From Cannabis sativa (lineage: Eukaryota > Streptophyta > Magnoliopsida > Rosales > Cannabaceae), in assembly GCF_029168945.1 (NCBI RefSeq), contig NC_083601.1:31547660-31611659 (forward strand): a DNA stretch of 64,000 bases, in the 5' to 3' direction. Positions 46,858-58,363 of the stretch are shown one piece after another (positions within the stretch are counted from its first letter, which is position 1; every line of letters begins with the position of its first letter). Both the position numbers and the translations under genes were made by a program. The notes beneath the pieces were generated by a model. The model did not search any database and had not been told where the DNA came from. It saw only the letters and a program-made list of their open reading frames with translations.

Positions 46858-49717
46858 TAAGGTTGTTCATCAAACCGCTCAAACCGTCAGCACCGTAAAA
46901 AAATACAGTTTGAAATTCTTTGCGGTGCGGTCGCGGTTTGAATTTTTCCTAAACTACGCGGTGCAGTTTGTGGTTTTGAATTATTAATATGCAGTTCAAA
47001 CCGCAAATTATAAAAATACCAATTTTTATAGTGAAAATTACATGAAATATGGGATTTCATAACAAAGTTAGAAAAATATGGCATTTTTAGGTTTGCCACT
47101 CTTCTATGGCTTTTTTTCACATTTAAGATTTTTTATGGTATTTGATATGCCATATTTTTATAAACTTATTATCCAATCCCATGTTTTATGTTTTTGTTTT
47201 TAGCTTAATTAGTTTTATTTATTTTTTAATTTATTTTACACTTACATTTTAGGGTTTATTTTTATTTGAAAAATTTACACCAAATACTACATTTTTTTCA
47301 AACATTACATTTTTAATTTGACAAGAACATTTTACTTTTATACTTTTATTAAATTTTTTTTTCTTTTTTACTTATTGAAACTTCAAAAAGTTTTTTTTAT
47401 ATATTTTTTAGTTAATTTTGGCTCTCTTTTTTCTTTTCAATTTTGAAGTCAGTTGTTACTTTTTTTTTTCTTTCTTTCGCTTATCTCTCTATTTTTTTTT
47501 TCTAATTTCTCTTTGTGTCTCTTTTTTTTTTAATTTTTTTTTCTCAACCTAATTTTTTTCTCTTAATATATATAATAAGTGTACATTTTTATATTTCATT
47601 TTTTTTTACAAAAATTAAACTTGTTTTTTTTTTTATTTAAACTACTATTTGTTTTTTTTTTTTGTTAAAAACTAATTATTCCATTAAAAACAGCAGAAAA
47701 AAAAAACCAGTTTCATCAACATCATCCTGAAAAAAAAAACAATATAAAAAATCATAATCTAAAAAGAATCCAAACTTTAAAAACTAGTTTCATCAACATT
47801 GAAAGAAACTAATAATTTCATTTAAAGAATACAAAAAATAGTTTCATCAACAAGATAATGAAAAAAATTACAATCTAAAGACGATACTAACTTTAAAAAC
47901 CAGTTTCATCAATATTAAAAGAAACGAATTATTTCATTAAAAGAGGCAAAAAAAAAAAAATAATTTCATCAATAACATAATAAAAAATACACAATGCCTA
48001 ATAACTAAACTTTTACAAATTAACGATACTAAATTTAAAAACCAGTTTCGAACATATAAATTTTATATCAATACCTAATAATCAAACTTTTAACTTCATT
48101 CTTTATTTTGGCATTTAATTTTTTATTTGCTTGCTCAAAAATTAGAGTTAATTTAAACATACAATATGCAACAAATATAACAAAGAGAATCATAAATTTA
48201 AATCAAAGAGAAAAAAAAAGAAACAAAGAAAATTAAAGAGACAAAAGTGCAATAAAAACCATAAAAGAATAACAAAAAAAAAACAGTGGAATGTGAGAAA
48301 CCAGTTAGTAAAACAACCAAAATAAAAACAAACAAATAAAAACCAGTTTCTTGAAATAAATTAATAAAAAAATTGAATAAAACTCAATTATGAACAACAA
48401 TAAAAAAAAATTAGTTATAAAAACTAGTTACTTAAAAAAACCAGTTATGAAAATAATAAAATAATATGTGTGTCGAAATCGACTAATTAAAATAAAATAA
48501 AAATTGTTGTTCAAATATCATACAATAATAAACTCGGTTTTATACAAACTAAAAAATATATAATAATATCATAAAAATTGAGCAACCCCATTACAGAACA
48601 GTTAAAACCTGTGAAACCAGTTTCGACATGTGAAACCAGTTTTGACGTTATAAAAAATCATAATAAAATACAAATGTTAATAATAAAATTAATTGAAACC
48701 AGTTTCATCAGACAATCAAATAAAAACCTACACACACAAATATACAAAAAAAAAAAAAAATACTAATCACAAATATAATCAAAACAACACATAATTCCTA
48801 CCAATAATTTAATAACAAAATATAAGTGTAAGTTTCCAACCTAGAAACAAAATAATAAAAAAGTAACTTGAAAAAAAATTCTAATAACATAATGAAACTA
48901 TTTTTTTTATTCTTTTAATGAAATTAATAGTTTCTTTCAATGTTGATGAAACTGATTTTTAAAGTTTATATTATCTTAGATTATAATTTTTTATATTGTT
49001 TTTTCTTCAGGATGATGTTGATGAAACTGGTTTTTTTTTCATGCTGCTTTTAATGAAATAATTAGTTTTTAACAAAAAAACAAAGAAAAAAAAATAGTAG
49101 TTTAAATAAAAAAAAAAAAAACAAGTTTAATCTCTGTAAAAAAAAATAATATCTATAGTTGAGATCATTTTTTATTTATTTTAGTATTTTATTTTTTTAA
49201 AAAAGAAAAAATAAATAAAAAGAAACACAAATTTAAAGTTTTTTATGGCATTCCTCAAGACTTTTTCCCATATTTGTAAGTTTTTTAAAAAAATGTCATA
49301 TTTAGTGTAATTAAGTTTTTATGCCATATATATCAAAACTTATCTTTATTTTCCCATATTTTTGTAAATAGCCCATTTTTATATTTATTTAGGTCCATGT
49401 GAATTGTCCAATCCAAAGCCCACTAATTATTATATTATTGAAACTTAATTTTTTTTCATATTTATTTTCAAGTCTTACGGTATTTTTGACAAGTGTTGCT
49501 TAATTTTATTGTATTTGTGATAGTTAATTTATTGGTGATAGTCCAAACCGCATAAATTGCAAAAATCGCACAGCACCGTACCATTTTTTGCAGTGCAGTT
49601 TTTGCGATTTGTTAATTTCGCAGTGCGGGTGCAGTTTGAGAAATTAGAAAAACCGCATGTGCGGTTAGTTTGAAAAAATACTCAAAAACCGCACTACCCG
49701 CACTGCGAACACTCCTA
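46858..49717. mobile_element. hAT element, AAACCGC-rich family, copy 3, split by a MULE
   Basis: The left end reads TAAGGTTGTTCATCAAACCG. The right end, inverted, reads TAGGAGTGTTCGCAGTGCGG. It is flanked by a perfect 8-bp duplication CTTCTACA (46850-46857 and 49718-49725). Once the inner insertion (47031-49374) is removed, the remaining roughly 0.5 kb aligns in order with copies 1 and 2: GCGGTTTGAATTTTTCC at the left, then ATTTTTATATTTATTTAGG, and finally AACCGCATGTGCGG. Confidence 0.9.
47031..49374. mobile_element. Non-autonomous MULE with very long inverted arms and repeated AAACCAGTTTC motif
   Basis: It starts GTGAAAATTACATGAAATATGG and ends, inverted, GGGCTATTTACAAAAATATGGG. It is flanked by a perfect 9-bp duplication ATTTTTATA (47022-47030 and 49375-49383), as expected for Mutator. 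The arms are complementary far inward: TTTATTTAAACTACTATTTG, ATGTTGATGAAACTGG and AATGAAATTAATAGTTTC recur inverted at 47600-47830 and 48900-49130. The middle is AT-rich with many scattered copies of AAACCAGTTTC. No transposase. Confidence 0.88.
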
Positions 49718-49725
49718 CTTCTACA

Positions 49726-50333
49726 TATATATTTTTCATATATTTAAGTGGCATTTTACAAGAGATGAGAAATTATTGTTGGTGCATATTAATGGTGAGT
49801 GTTAAAATGTTCGGTCAAGTTATGTCTCATCTCTTATTGGTGGAAGTGGTGCAAATGTTATCACATTTTCTAAAGTTGTTCTCGCATGGTGTTGGAAAAC
49901 CAGGGTATTGTTGTGTGTTCTTTATTTAGTAAACAAAATTCACTTATTATTACTATTACATTCTAATATTAGAATCTTAATTTAATAAATAATAATATAA
50001 ATTCTTAACTAATTATAGAACGCTATATCAGTAGATATTATGATGCTTAATACCACTATGAGGTAATTACAAATAATTAGTTATTTCCTATAATTATTAA
50101 TAAAATAAATAAAGAAGATCTGATATTAAATTACTCATATAATGCTGTATTCATAGTGGAGCTAGCTAACTATGTGGGTGTGCCCTTTACCATTTCTTTA
50201 AATCATAATGCTCTTATTTAGTAAAAAAGGCAGATAGGAAACTAATGAATTGAATATTGAGGGCAGAGACATATATACAGAAGAATGTATGTGTATTTTG
50301 CTTGAAGCAGTGAGTAAATTAATTAAGTTTCGT
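49726..50333. other. Intergenic DNA and 3' UTR of the 4CL-like gene
   Basis: AT-rich. The last 130 bases or so are the likely 3' UTR of the minus-strand 4CL-like gene. No other feature seen. Confidence 0.45.
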
Positions 50334-53277
50334 TTACAATCTAGAGTTAATATTTTGGTGCTTATTATTAGCTTGTAATACAAGTTCCTTCCTTAGAATT
50401 TTGCCTGCTGCTGACCTTGGAATGGCATTGATAAAGTCTACTTTCCTTACTTTCTTGTAAGGGGCCACCTGTGTGTACGTAATTACATCATCAATTCCAC
50501 CATATCAATAATCACTAATTATAATCAATAAAATTAACATTATAATTATTTTGTACGTACTACCTGGCGAGCTACATATTGTATCACTTGTGCTTCTGAA
50601 AGCTGATCAGCTCCGCCCGCTCTCACCACATAAGCCATTGGTATTTGTCCTACTTCTTCATCTTCTACCCTGCAATATATATATATGTATGTATACACAT
50701 TAATACATATAATAACACATGTATTCAATCAATGGATATCATATATGAACAGTACTCACGGTACAACGGCTGTGTCCAGAACATTAGGATGGGCCAAAAG
50801 TATAGCTTCCAGCTCTGCGGGAGCAACCTGCATTTATTATATATAACTATTAAAAAAAATTACTAAAAAGTACTGGTGTTAATTAGGTGTAATATTGAAT
50901 TGTATAATTTTGTATAATAAATTTAATAAATATTAATAGGCGGATTCATTATTAATTACAAATTTTTTATGATAAATGTTAAAGAGTTCATGGTTTCTAG
51001 CACCAGGATAAGTCTTAGATATAAACAGGCTTTCCGTGACAAGAGTACTCTAACATTTTTTGAGAGTCCAAAAATAAATTAAAATTAAAAGGTCCAATTA
51101 CATGAAATTATGAATAATATTAATGATTGTCTACAATTGGGTTGGTTCATGAGGCGTATATAGCATTCCTTCGAATTTGTTTGTCAGTCCAATTATTTAC
51201 TTAAAAGATTTATTTAAATTAATTTCGCATTCTACTTTTTTCTTATGAAAAAGTTTTTTACTAATTTAAATTCTATTTTTTAGCAACTTTTCATTTTATT
51301 TCTTTCTTTAATAGTAAGCTCTGTTTAATTTTTTTTTTTCAGTGGTCCACATGAATCACTCATATATTAACATTATTGTGGGAAAAAATTCATTAATTTA
51401 ATCATCAAATATGTTCATAATAATATATATATATATATATATATTATATTTTGGTAAATATTATTTGATTAGATTCGAAACTTTAATTAAATTTAAATCT
51501 TAAAGATAGTCTTCAGTACATGCTTTGATTTTTTTTTAATATAGGTAAAAATGAATTTCAGGTGTACTAGGGCTCTAAAATTATCTTAGACCATACATTT
51601 TTAGGCCAGCTCAATCAACTAGTACTCTTCAGAGATGTAATATGGTCATTAGTGCAATTTAATATCAAATATTACTTATTTTTCTTTAATAAAAAAATCA
51701 CTAACTAATTATAATTAATTAATTACTACTTAGTGTTAGTGCTAGACGCCCCATATCAATGCATAATTTTTATATATGCATGCATGAGGATTGAAAGAGG
51801 TACGTACTTGATAGCCATTATGCTTAATAAGCTCCTTAATCCGATCAACCACGTAAAGAAACCCATCCTCATCAAAATAACAAAGATCTCCAGTTTTCAA
51901 CCACCCATCCCCACTAACCGTCTCAACCGTCGCTTCCCTCTTCCCCAAATATTCCTTCATCACCGTTGGACTCTTCAACCATAGCTCACCCACCTTATAC
52001 GGACCCAAACTCATCCCATTATCAACATCAACTATCCTTCCACAAAATCCGGGTATAAGGCCACCACAAGATCCAGGCCTCACCTTCGCCTCTTTCTCCG
52101 AAACGAACAAAGTCGCCGCCCCTGAACTCTCCGTCAACCCATACCCAGGCCTCAGCTCCACCCACGGGAACTTCTTCCGAAACCCTTCTATCAACTCTTT
52201 ACCCAGCGGCGCCGCTCCCGAACTCACCCTCCTCAACGAAGAAAGGTCCCCGACTCCGCCGGCGCAGAATCTCCCGGCGTACTTAACGAGCCCGAGGATC
52301 ACGGGCGGTACGGCCGGGATGTTGGTGACGTGGTGGGTTTGAATGGCTTTGAGCATTGCGTTGAGGTCGTATCGCTCCATTAGAACGGTTGTGGTTCCGC
52401 AGCAGAAGAGTCCGAGTCCGAAAAAGGCCAAGCCGTAGATGTGGAACATTGGGATGAAGCATAAGTACACGTCGTTCTCCGCTCGCGTGACGTCCACGCT
52501 CCACCTGAGCAGCGCCATGATGGAGATGAGGTTGGAATGTGTGAGCACTACTCCTTTGCTGGTTCCTGTAGTTCCCGATGAGTAGAGGATGGCCGCAGTG
52601 TCGGACTGAGTCGGGCGATTTAACTCAGTTTCGTCTGTGTCTGACCGAGTCAACTCGACCGGATCGCAACTCGAGATCAGCTCTTCGATGGAGAGTTCAT
52701 AAACATCATCATCATCATCATTGCCCTCTGGTGACCGTGTGGTTTGGATTGTATGGACCCCGGTTGGGATTAGCTTGTTTAACAAATCGGGGGCTGCGAT
52801 AGCGAGTTTGGCGCCCGAGTCGCTCACTTGCTTGGCGATTTCCGAGTCGGTATTGAGTGGATTCGCTGTGGTCAGAACTGCTCCGATGGATAACACAGCT
52901 AGGCAAATAATCGGGTAAAGTAACGAATTGGGGGAAAGGACGAAAATGACCTCGCCTTTTCTGATTCCCAACGCGTGGTACAATCCCGAGGCTAGGGAGA
53001 GAACAGAGCGGTTGAGTTGAGCGTAGGTGAGTCGCTGATTCGTGGCCGAGTCGATTAGTGCGACTCGTAACTCGGCCTGGTGATGGGGTGGGAATTGTGA
53101 TAACACAAATGTGGCTGTGTCGAGATTAGGCGTTGTGGGAATTTTGTGATGTTTACCTAGTTGGTGAACCGAATGGTAAATTCCAGTACTTTTATCGAAG
53201 CTCGATGGCCGGAGATTACTACCGGAATTATCTCTGGAGGCGGCTGCTTCTGCACGGTATGATTCCTCCGCCGACAT
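50334..53277 (-). CDS. 4-coumarate--CoA ligase-like acyl-activating enzyme, peroxisomal
   Basis: Four minus-strand exons, 53277-51808, 50827-50760, 50669-50564 and 50468-50334, join into a 592-residue protein of the ANL adenylating superfamily. It carries the phosphate-binding loop [12 protein letters not shown], the adenine motif GYGLTESSG, and the [20 protein letters not shown] hinge block. [10 protein letters not shown] and the catalytic-lysine region [13 protein letters not shown] follow. Such enzymes turn a carboxylic acid into its acyl-CoA through an acyl-AMP. The protein ends SRL, a standard PTS1 signal, so it is probably peroxisomal, like the 4CL-like clade that activates jasmonate precursors or fatty or phenolic acids. 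The substrate cannot be told from sequence. I start at MSAEESYR: the frame stays open upstream, but that part has no family similarity and lies over a TATA-like stretch (about 53335-53355). An Asp run (NDDDDDVYE) sits in a loop. The last three exons are missed if only the long frame is taken. Confidence 0.92.
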
Positions 53278-54266
53278 GATGATGTTTTTGAGGTAATTAT
53301 AATAATAATAATGATGATGATATATAACAACTCTGTATATATATACATATATAGAGTGAGTATGGGTTGGGGCCGTTGGGCACTGATTAGCATTGTTAAG
53401 TACGTTGTAATATTTGGAACTGTGTATATAATGTTGCCGGCTAGTCCAAAAAATGATGACCATTTCCAAGGAATTTTTTACCATGATACCTAATCTCCTT
53501 GGAATATTATTTAAGCTCGATTAACAACATATTATTAGGTAGATAAAGATTCATTTTTTTAAAATATATTTTTGTTTTATGTACATAGAATTAATAATGT
53601 TTTATGTAAAAAAAGAAAATGCATTGAATTAATAATGATCGATTGTGTGCTGTTCTTTATTTATTTAGCAAGATTGATATCGCTGCCGTCCTTGGTTATA
53701 TAAAAATATTTTAATTTTATACTTATTTGAAAAGGATTTTATGTTCTTTTGCACAATGTGTTTTTGAAAAATTACAATTAAAATTTTATATTACATCTAA
53801 TAACTACTAAGTTTTAGGTTTTAGTAATTAGATAAATTATACTTCTACGTATATATATATATATATTTAATGGAATTGTTCATGTATGTGTTAATTGAGG
53901 CAAGTAGCTACAAAGCTTTTGAATTTATTATTATTTTGGTGTGATTAAATTTATATAAAGAAAAAAATACGTTTTTGCTATATAAAATATGTTATTTGGA
54001 CTACTTGATATTTGATAACAACACTTGGAATAAAATCTATGAAACAATATTAATAATTTTTGATAATTAGATAAATGGAACGTGTGATTGATTGAAATCT
54101 ACCAAACAAAACAGTACTTGTAATAACAATTACATTCAAGAATACTAGTTTGAAAGCATCGGTGCCTTCCTTGAAAAGAGCAAGACTGGATATGCATGGA
54201 TTGGTTGGCTGTCTACTTAAAATTATTTTGGTAAAGTTAAAGGAAAGAAAATAATAAATAATTATT
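53278..54266. other. Upstream region of the 4CL-like gene
   Basis: On the minus strand CTCTATATATGTATATATA (about 53336-53354) could serve as the TATA region. The rest is AT-rich without a supported gene. Confidence 0.4.
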
Positions 54267-54435
54267 TAGCATTGCTATTAGGCACTAGTGGTGTTTAGCA
54301 CTTTTACGACATGTAGCGTTGCGATTGGCTAACGATACTCCCTAAAAACTATTATATTAAATTATATGGGACCTGATACTTAGTTGTACCGATAGCAATA
54401 TTGACACATAGGAAGGTGCCTTTTAGCATTTCTCA
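54267..54435. mobile_element. Short hAT-type MITE
   Basis: 169 bp. The ends are TAGCATTGCTATTAGGCAC and, inverted, TGAGAAATGCTAAAAGGCAC, flanked by the perfect 8-bp repeat TAATTATT (54259-54266 and 54436-54443). Non-coding. Confidence 0.65.
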
Positions 54436-54548
54436 TAATTATTAGCATGTTTACTATATTAATATATATATTCCTATTTTAATTTTTATTATTTATTTTC
54501 AACAAAACAAAATACAAATTAATGTCTCTTCTTCAGTCCCTCTAGTAA

Positions 54549-54647
54549 GGAAGATTTCCTTTCCTTCAGCCTTTTATCCTTATACCAAACAAATACTAGA
54601 GGGAAGATTTCCTCTCCTTCAGCCTTTTATCCTTATACCAAACAAAT
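54549..54647. repeat. Tandem duplication with 53-bp period
   Basis: Two 46-bp copies (54549-54594 and 54602-54647) differ at one base: GGAAGATTTCCTTTCCTTC, then AGCCTTTTATCC, then TTATACCAAACAAAT. Confidence 0.9.
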
Positions 54648-55187
54648 GAAACTCAAAAATATATTTGATCATTCCAATTTATAATCTTTAATCCATCTTT
54701 AATTTATTCTAATATATATCCCTTTCTACCAAACAAACTTAAGGGCAACAAATAGCCTTGTGGTTGTGGTTATGTTAAGAAAAAAATCAAATTGTAGGTT
54801 GGAGTTAATTTTATTTTAATGATTAGGGAAGAGTTCATTGAAGTCAATACTACTTTCAATTTCAGTTTTAAACAAATCTATATATAGAGTAATTGACGGT
54901 GAAACCCTTTGTATTTTAATTTTTATGTACTTAATCAGTTGATTATTTTTTTTTGTTTGTGTGGCAATATACTTCCTTAATTTTACTTTTTAAATTTGAG
55001 TTAAATTTTATAGTTAAATCTTAACTTAGAGCCAATGAAAACATGTTACTTAACAATCAAGTACGTATTCAAACAATAAAATTTAACTGGAATCTCAAAT
55101 TTACAAAAGAAAAATTAACCGAAACTTTTTTTGTATTTTTCCCTTATCTTTTTCAAAATTTGTAGTTTGCCTTCCTAATTTTAATTT
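54648..55187. other. AT-rich spacer with a weak foldback
   Basis: AAATTTGAGTTAAATTTTAT near 54990 is partly complementary to ATAAAATTTAACTGG and CTCAAATTTAC near 55075-55110. This hints at a worn MITE (about 54963-55171) with GGCAA ends. Too weak to call firmly. Confidence 0.35.
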
Positions 55188-55353
55188 AGAATAATTAGCA
55201 AATTTGCTCCCTGAACTTATGTCACTACCAAGTTGTGGCCCCTAAAATATAAGGGCTGTTAAAAAATCTCCCTAATATATAACCAGTATATTATTGTACC
55301 CCTTCTGTTGGGTTTTTTAACAGATCCCCGTTAATTTGCTGATGTGGCATAAG
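55188..55353 (+). repeat. Left terminal inverted repeat of the MULE
   Basis: AGAATAATTAGCAAATTTGC, then TCCCTGAACTTATGTCAC, and so on to GCTGATGTGGCATAAG. It matches the right copy in inverse orientation, with isolated substitutions. Confidence 0.93.
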
Positions 55354-55587
55354 TAAATTTGAGGTGGCATAGTAATTTGATGGTAGTTGAAAGTTTATTA
55401 ATACCCCTACCTAACAAAATGGATTTAATTAGAAAATAAATAAAAAAACATAAAATAGGAAATCTAAATATCCTCACAATCTTCGTCTTCTTCTCTGCCT
55501 GTTTCTTTTTTTTTTTTTTTTTTTTGCCTTCAAAAATTTTTTGCTCTGTTCATATTTGCTTAATCCCACAGCTCTTTAGTTTAGGTA

Positions 55588-56083
55588 ATGTCTTCTTCCA
55601 GTAACTCATACAAAAGTAGAAGGAGATTCGTAGAAGGGGGTGAATGGATTCCACCCGAATGTAAGTGTAGAATGAAATGTGTTGAACGTACATCGTGGAC
55701 TGAAGGAAATCATGGTAGAAGATTTTTTGGGTGTCCTAGATACAAGGTGTGTACTAAATTATGTGATAATCAATTGTTTTTTTTTTTTTTTCTGGTATCA
55801 TGATTTGCTTATGCACTTGATGTTTGTTTTATTTTTTTTATAGAATAATGATGAAGTTGGGTGTCGTTTTTTAAAATGGATAGACCCTCCACCACCAAAA
55901 AGTGAATTTGATTTGGTTAGAAGGATGGAGGAGCTTGAAGAGAAAGTGAAGATTTTATCTAAAATTATTCAGAGAAGGAATGATGAAGTTGACAGCTTGA
56001 TGAAGTTTAGGAAAGTGTTCAATGTGGTGGCTCTATTTGTTTTGGTTTTAATGGTGGCAGTATTATTGTTCTATTATGTGTAA
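55588..56083 (+). CDS. Small GRF zinc-finger, coiled-coil, transmembrane protein (MULE accessory gene)
   Basis: Two exons, 55588-55746 and 55844-56083, give 132 residues. Residues about 20-65 form a GRF-type zinc finger: CKCRMKCVERTSW, then GRRFFGCPRYK, then GCRFLKWID. A charged helix follows (residues 75-110, rich in Glu/Lys/Leu, likely coiled coil). The last 22 residues (about 111-132) are a hydrophobic segment that ends the protein, so it looks tail-anchored. Small plant proteins of this plan exist (Arabidopsis At4g04775-like); their function is unknown. GRF fingers in other proteins bind single-stranded nucleic acid. The start codon is 400 bp from the left edge of the element and the gene points inward, so the TIR probably supplies its promoter. 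It could also be a captured host gene. Confidence 0.85.
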
Positions 56084-58363
56084 GTTTAGTTGTATATGTT
56101 TGGAGCCACATTTGGTTTTTTGAGCTTCATTTTGTGTGTAAATTTAATATTGAATATGAATGAAAATGTTGTTATGAATTTGGGAATGTAAAAACTCAGT
56201 GATAGACACATTTGATTCATGATTTTGGGTATGTGAGAATTACTTAATTTTATTAATCAATATAATTTTGAGGTCTCAGTGGAAATAAAATATTGATTTT
56301 CAAACTCAGTGAAAATATATTTTGTTTTGAAGGAGTAAACCTTATTATTTTCAAACTCACTGGTGGGTCTGTGGGAGATGGTCTTTTGCATCATATCAGG
56401 TTCATCAAATTTTGATTTGTTTATTTTCTTTGCTTTGTTCTTATAGGCTCATTTTTATTTAACTGAACTGTATTTGTGGGTCTGGGGGGTTAAAGATAGT
56501 TTAGTTTGAAGCTTTAGTTGTTGGAGTAAGAACATTAATTGGGTGTTATAGATTTTGTGTAATATATCTGTCATTGGTTTTTATTCATATTACCTCAACT
56601 CTTGTTCTGTGGAAGAAGCCATATTGTTGTGTACTGTATTTATGTGTGTAGAGATTGAATCATGAGGATTTCTCACAAGTCCTTTATTTTATTTTGTTAT
56701 TACTGCTGTTTATATAATTTATAAATGGCAACAGCAGGGTTGGTGTTAAGAATTGATTAAATAATGTAATTAGGCTGTTAATTATTTTCGTTAAAGGTAG
56801 TGTGCTGGTGCACACACTACTGAATGTAAGAAATTAAATTGTGTTATAGCCTTTTTGCTTGAATTGGTTGTATTGCGGTCCCATCTTATAGGCCTTGTGT
56901 CATCTGGTAGGACCCTGTTAGAAGGATTTACATGGCAAGACATATTATTGAAAAGTACATAAAACCAGGTACATAACAATATCAAGATCTTTTTCTATGT
57001 AAGAAATTGTAATTGTATGTTTGGTACTTCATGAGGATAGATAGTCTCCAAATGTTGTTTCTAGTGGGACTTTTGTATTCTTCCTTCCTAGTCTGATAAT
57101 TCAAATCAAAGTACATTTGGTTTGCACCTAATTTTCATCACTCATACAGGAGCATCAATGGAAGTTAATGAAAATGGTAAGCTATTTCTGTTGATCATTA
57201 ATAACTTTGTTGGCATTCCCATCATAGTACTATTATTAATTGTGGCTTAAAGAACTTGCCTTTATTTATTTTTTTATGGTTTCTCTCTATAAAGAACTTG
57301 GGAAAAGATTACTGGTCATCAATGTTCTTCATGAAGTTCAAAGAAGAAACTAGCATGAGATCAAACGACTGCAATTTAGAGCAGATGACAGGATGGAGTT
57401 ACTCTCCCAGGTTGAGTGCACTGCATGGAGTTGATGATCCCTTCCATCAAGAACACTTGTCAAATGGCTCTAGTTGTATATGATTAAAGTTAAAAGGATA
57501 CTGAACCTTACAACAAAGAAGAAAAAGAAGATGTTTTTATGTATAAAAGCTGTGCAGAGATGATTAATTATTTGATTATACAGCTTAGGGCCACTTACTT
57601 AAATTGTATTAAACTACTCATTTTTGTCACATATTATACGAAGCTATATAGTAGCACCTGGGCTGTTGGTCTATGTTGGGTAATTAAAACATAGGAAAGA
57701 GTACTTGGGACCAGTGAGTCAGTGACCCCACAAAAATTAAAGAGAGAAAAGTGTCATACAATAAAGGAGGTCAATTTTTGCATTGATTCTATCATTCTAT
57801 ATAGGTGGTGCCGTGGTGGTAGTAAATTTAGAGTTTCTGTGGCATACTTGGTTGCTCACATTGAATTGTATTTGTCATTCAACCAATTCCTGACAACTAA
57901 GGGATAGTTCCATTTCAAAAATCCCTCATCTCTTTTGAATAGTTGTGGCATTCACAAGCATCACACATCTATGCTTTCCATTTTCTTTAAACAGTCCTAT
58001 CAATTCTCATTAACCAGAAGCTATCAACAACAGCATAATAACAAACCAGAAGCTATCAACAACAACATTTACTTGATTAATTAACATGAAACAACTAAAT
58101 TTACTATCAACACCAGCATTTACTTGATCAAATACAGCATAATAACAAAGAGTGGGATTTACACATCACTTCCAAACACATTACAACTCTTGATAGCTAT
58201 ACCCAAAAAATAAAAAACACTCCCAACTACCACCAGGTATCAGTACATATTCTCCAAAATTAGTTTCTAACTTCAAAATACCAAAAGCCATTACCAGCAA
58301 AATACATTACAACTCTTCATATCTATATCCAAAAAAAGAAAAAGCACCAACTCTTGTATTCCA
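56084..58363. other. Spacer between the two convergent MULE genes
   Basis: Likely holds both 3' UTRs. A frame at 57256-57483 (ending ...LSNGSSCI), preceded by a possible tiny exon near 57150 (CAG|GAGCATCAATGG...AATG|GTAAGC), could be a decayed exon or captured gene fragment. I recognise no family, and reading frames across the possible junction do not agree. Nothing else supported. Confidence 0.35.

Noticed and set aside
48000..48720. CRISPR-like look of the recurring GAAACCAGTTTC motif
   Set aside because: Spacing is irregular, units vary, and this is plant nuclear DNA inside a MULE.
53278..53484. Upstream extension of the 4CL-like frame to an ATG at 53484
   Set aside because: No family similarity before MSAEESYR, and the extension crosses TATA-like repeat DNA.
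57256..57483. 75-residue plus-strand frame ending SSCI
   Set aside because: Looks somewhat protein-like but matches no family I recognise, and its junction with a possible upstream exon does not hold a frame; not called as a gene.
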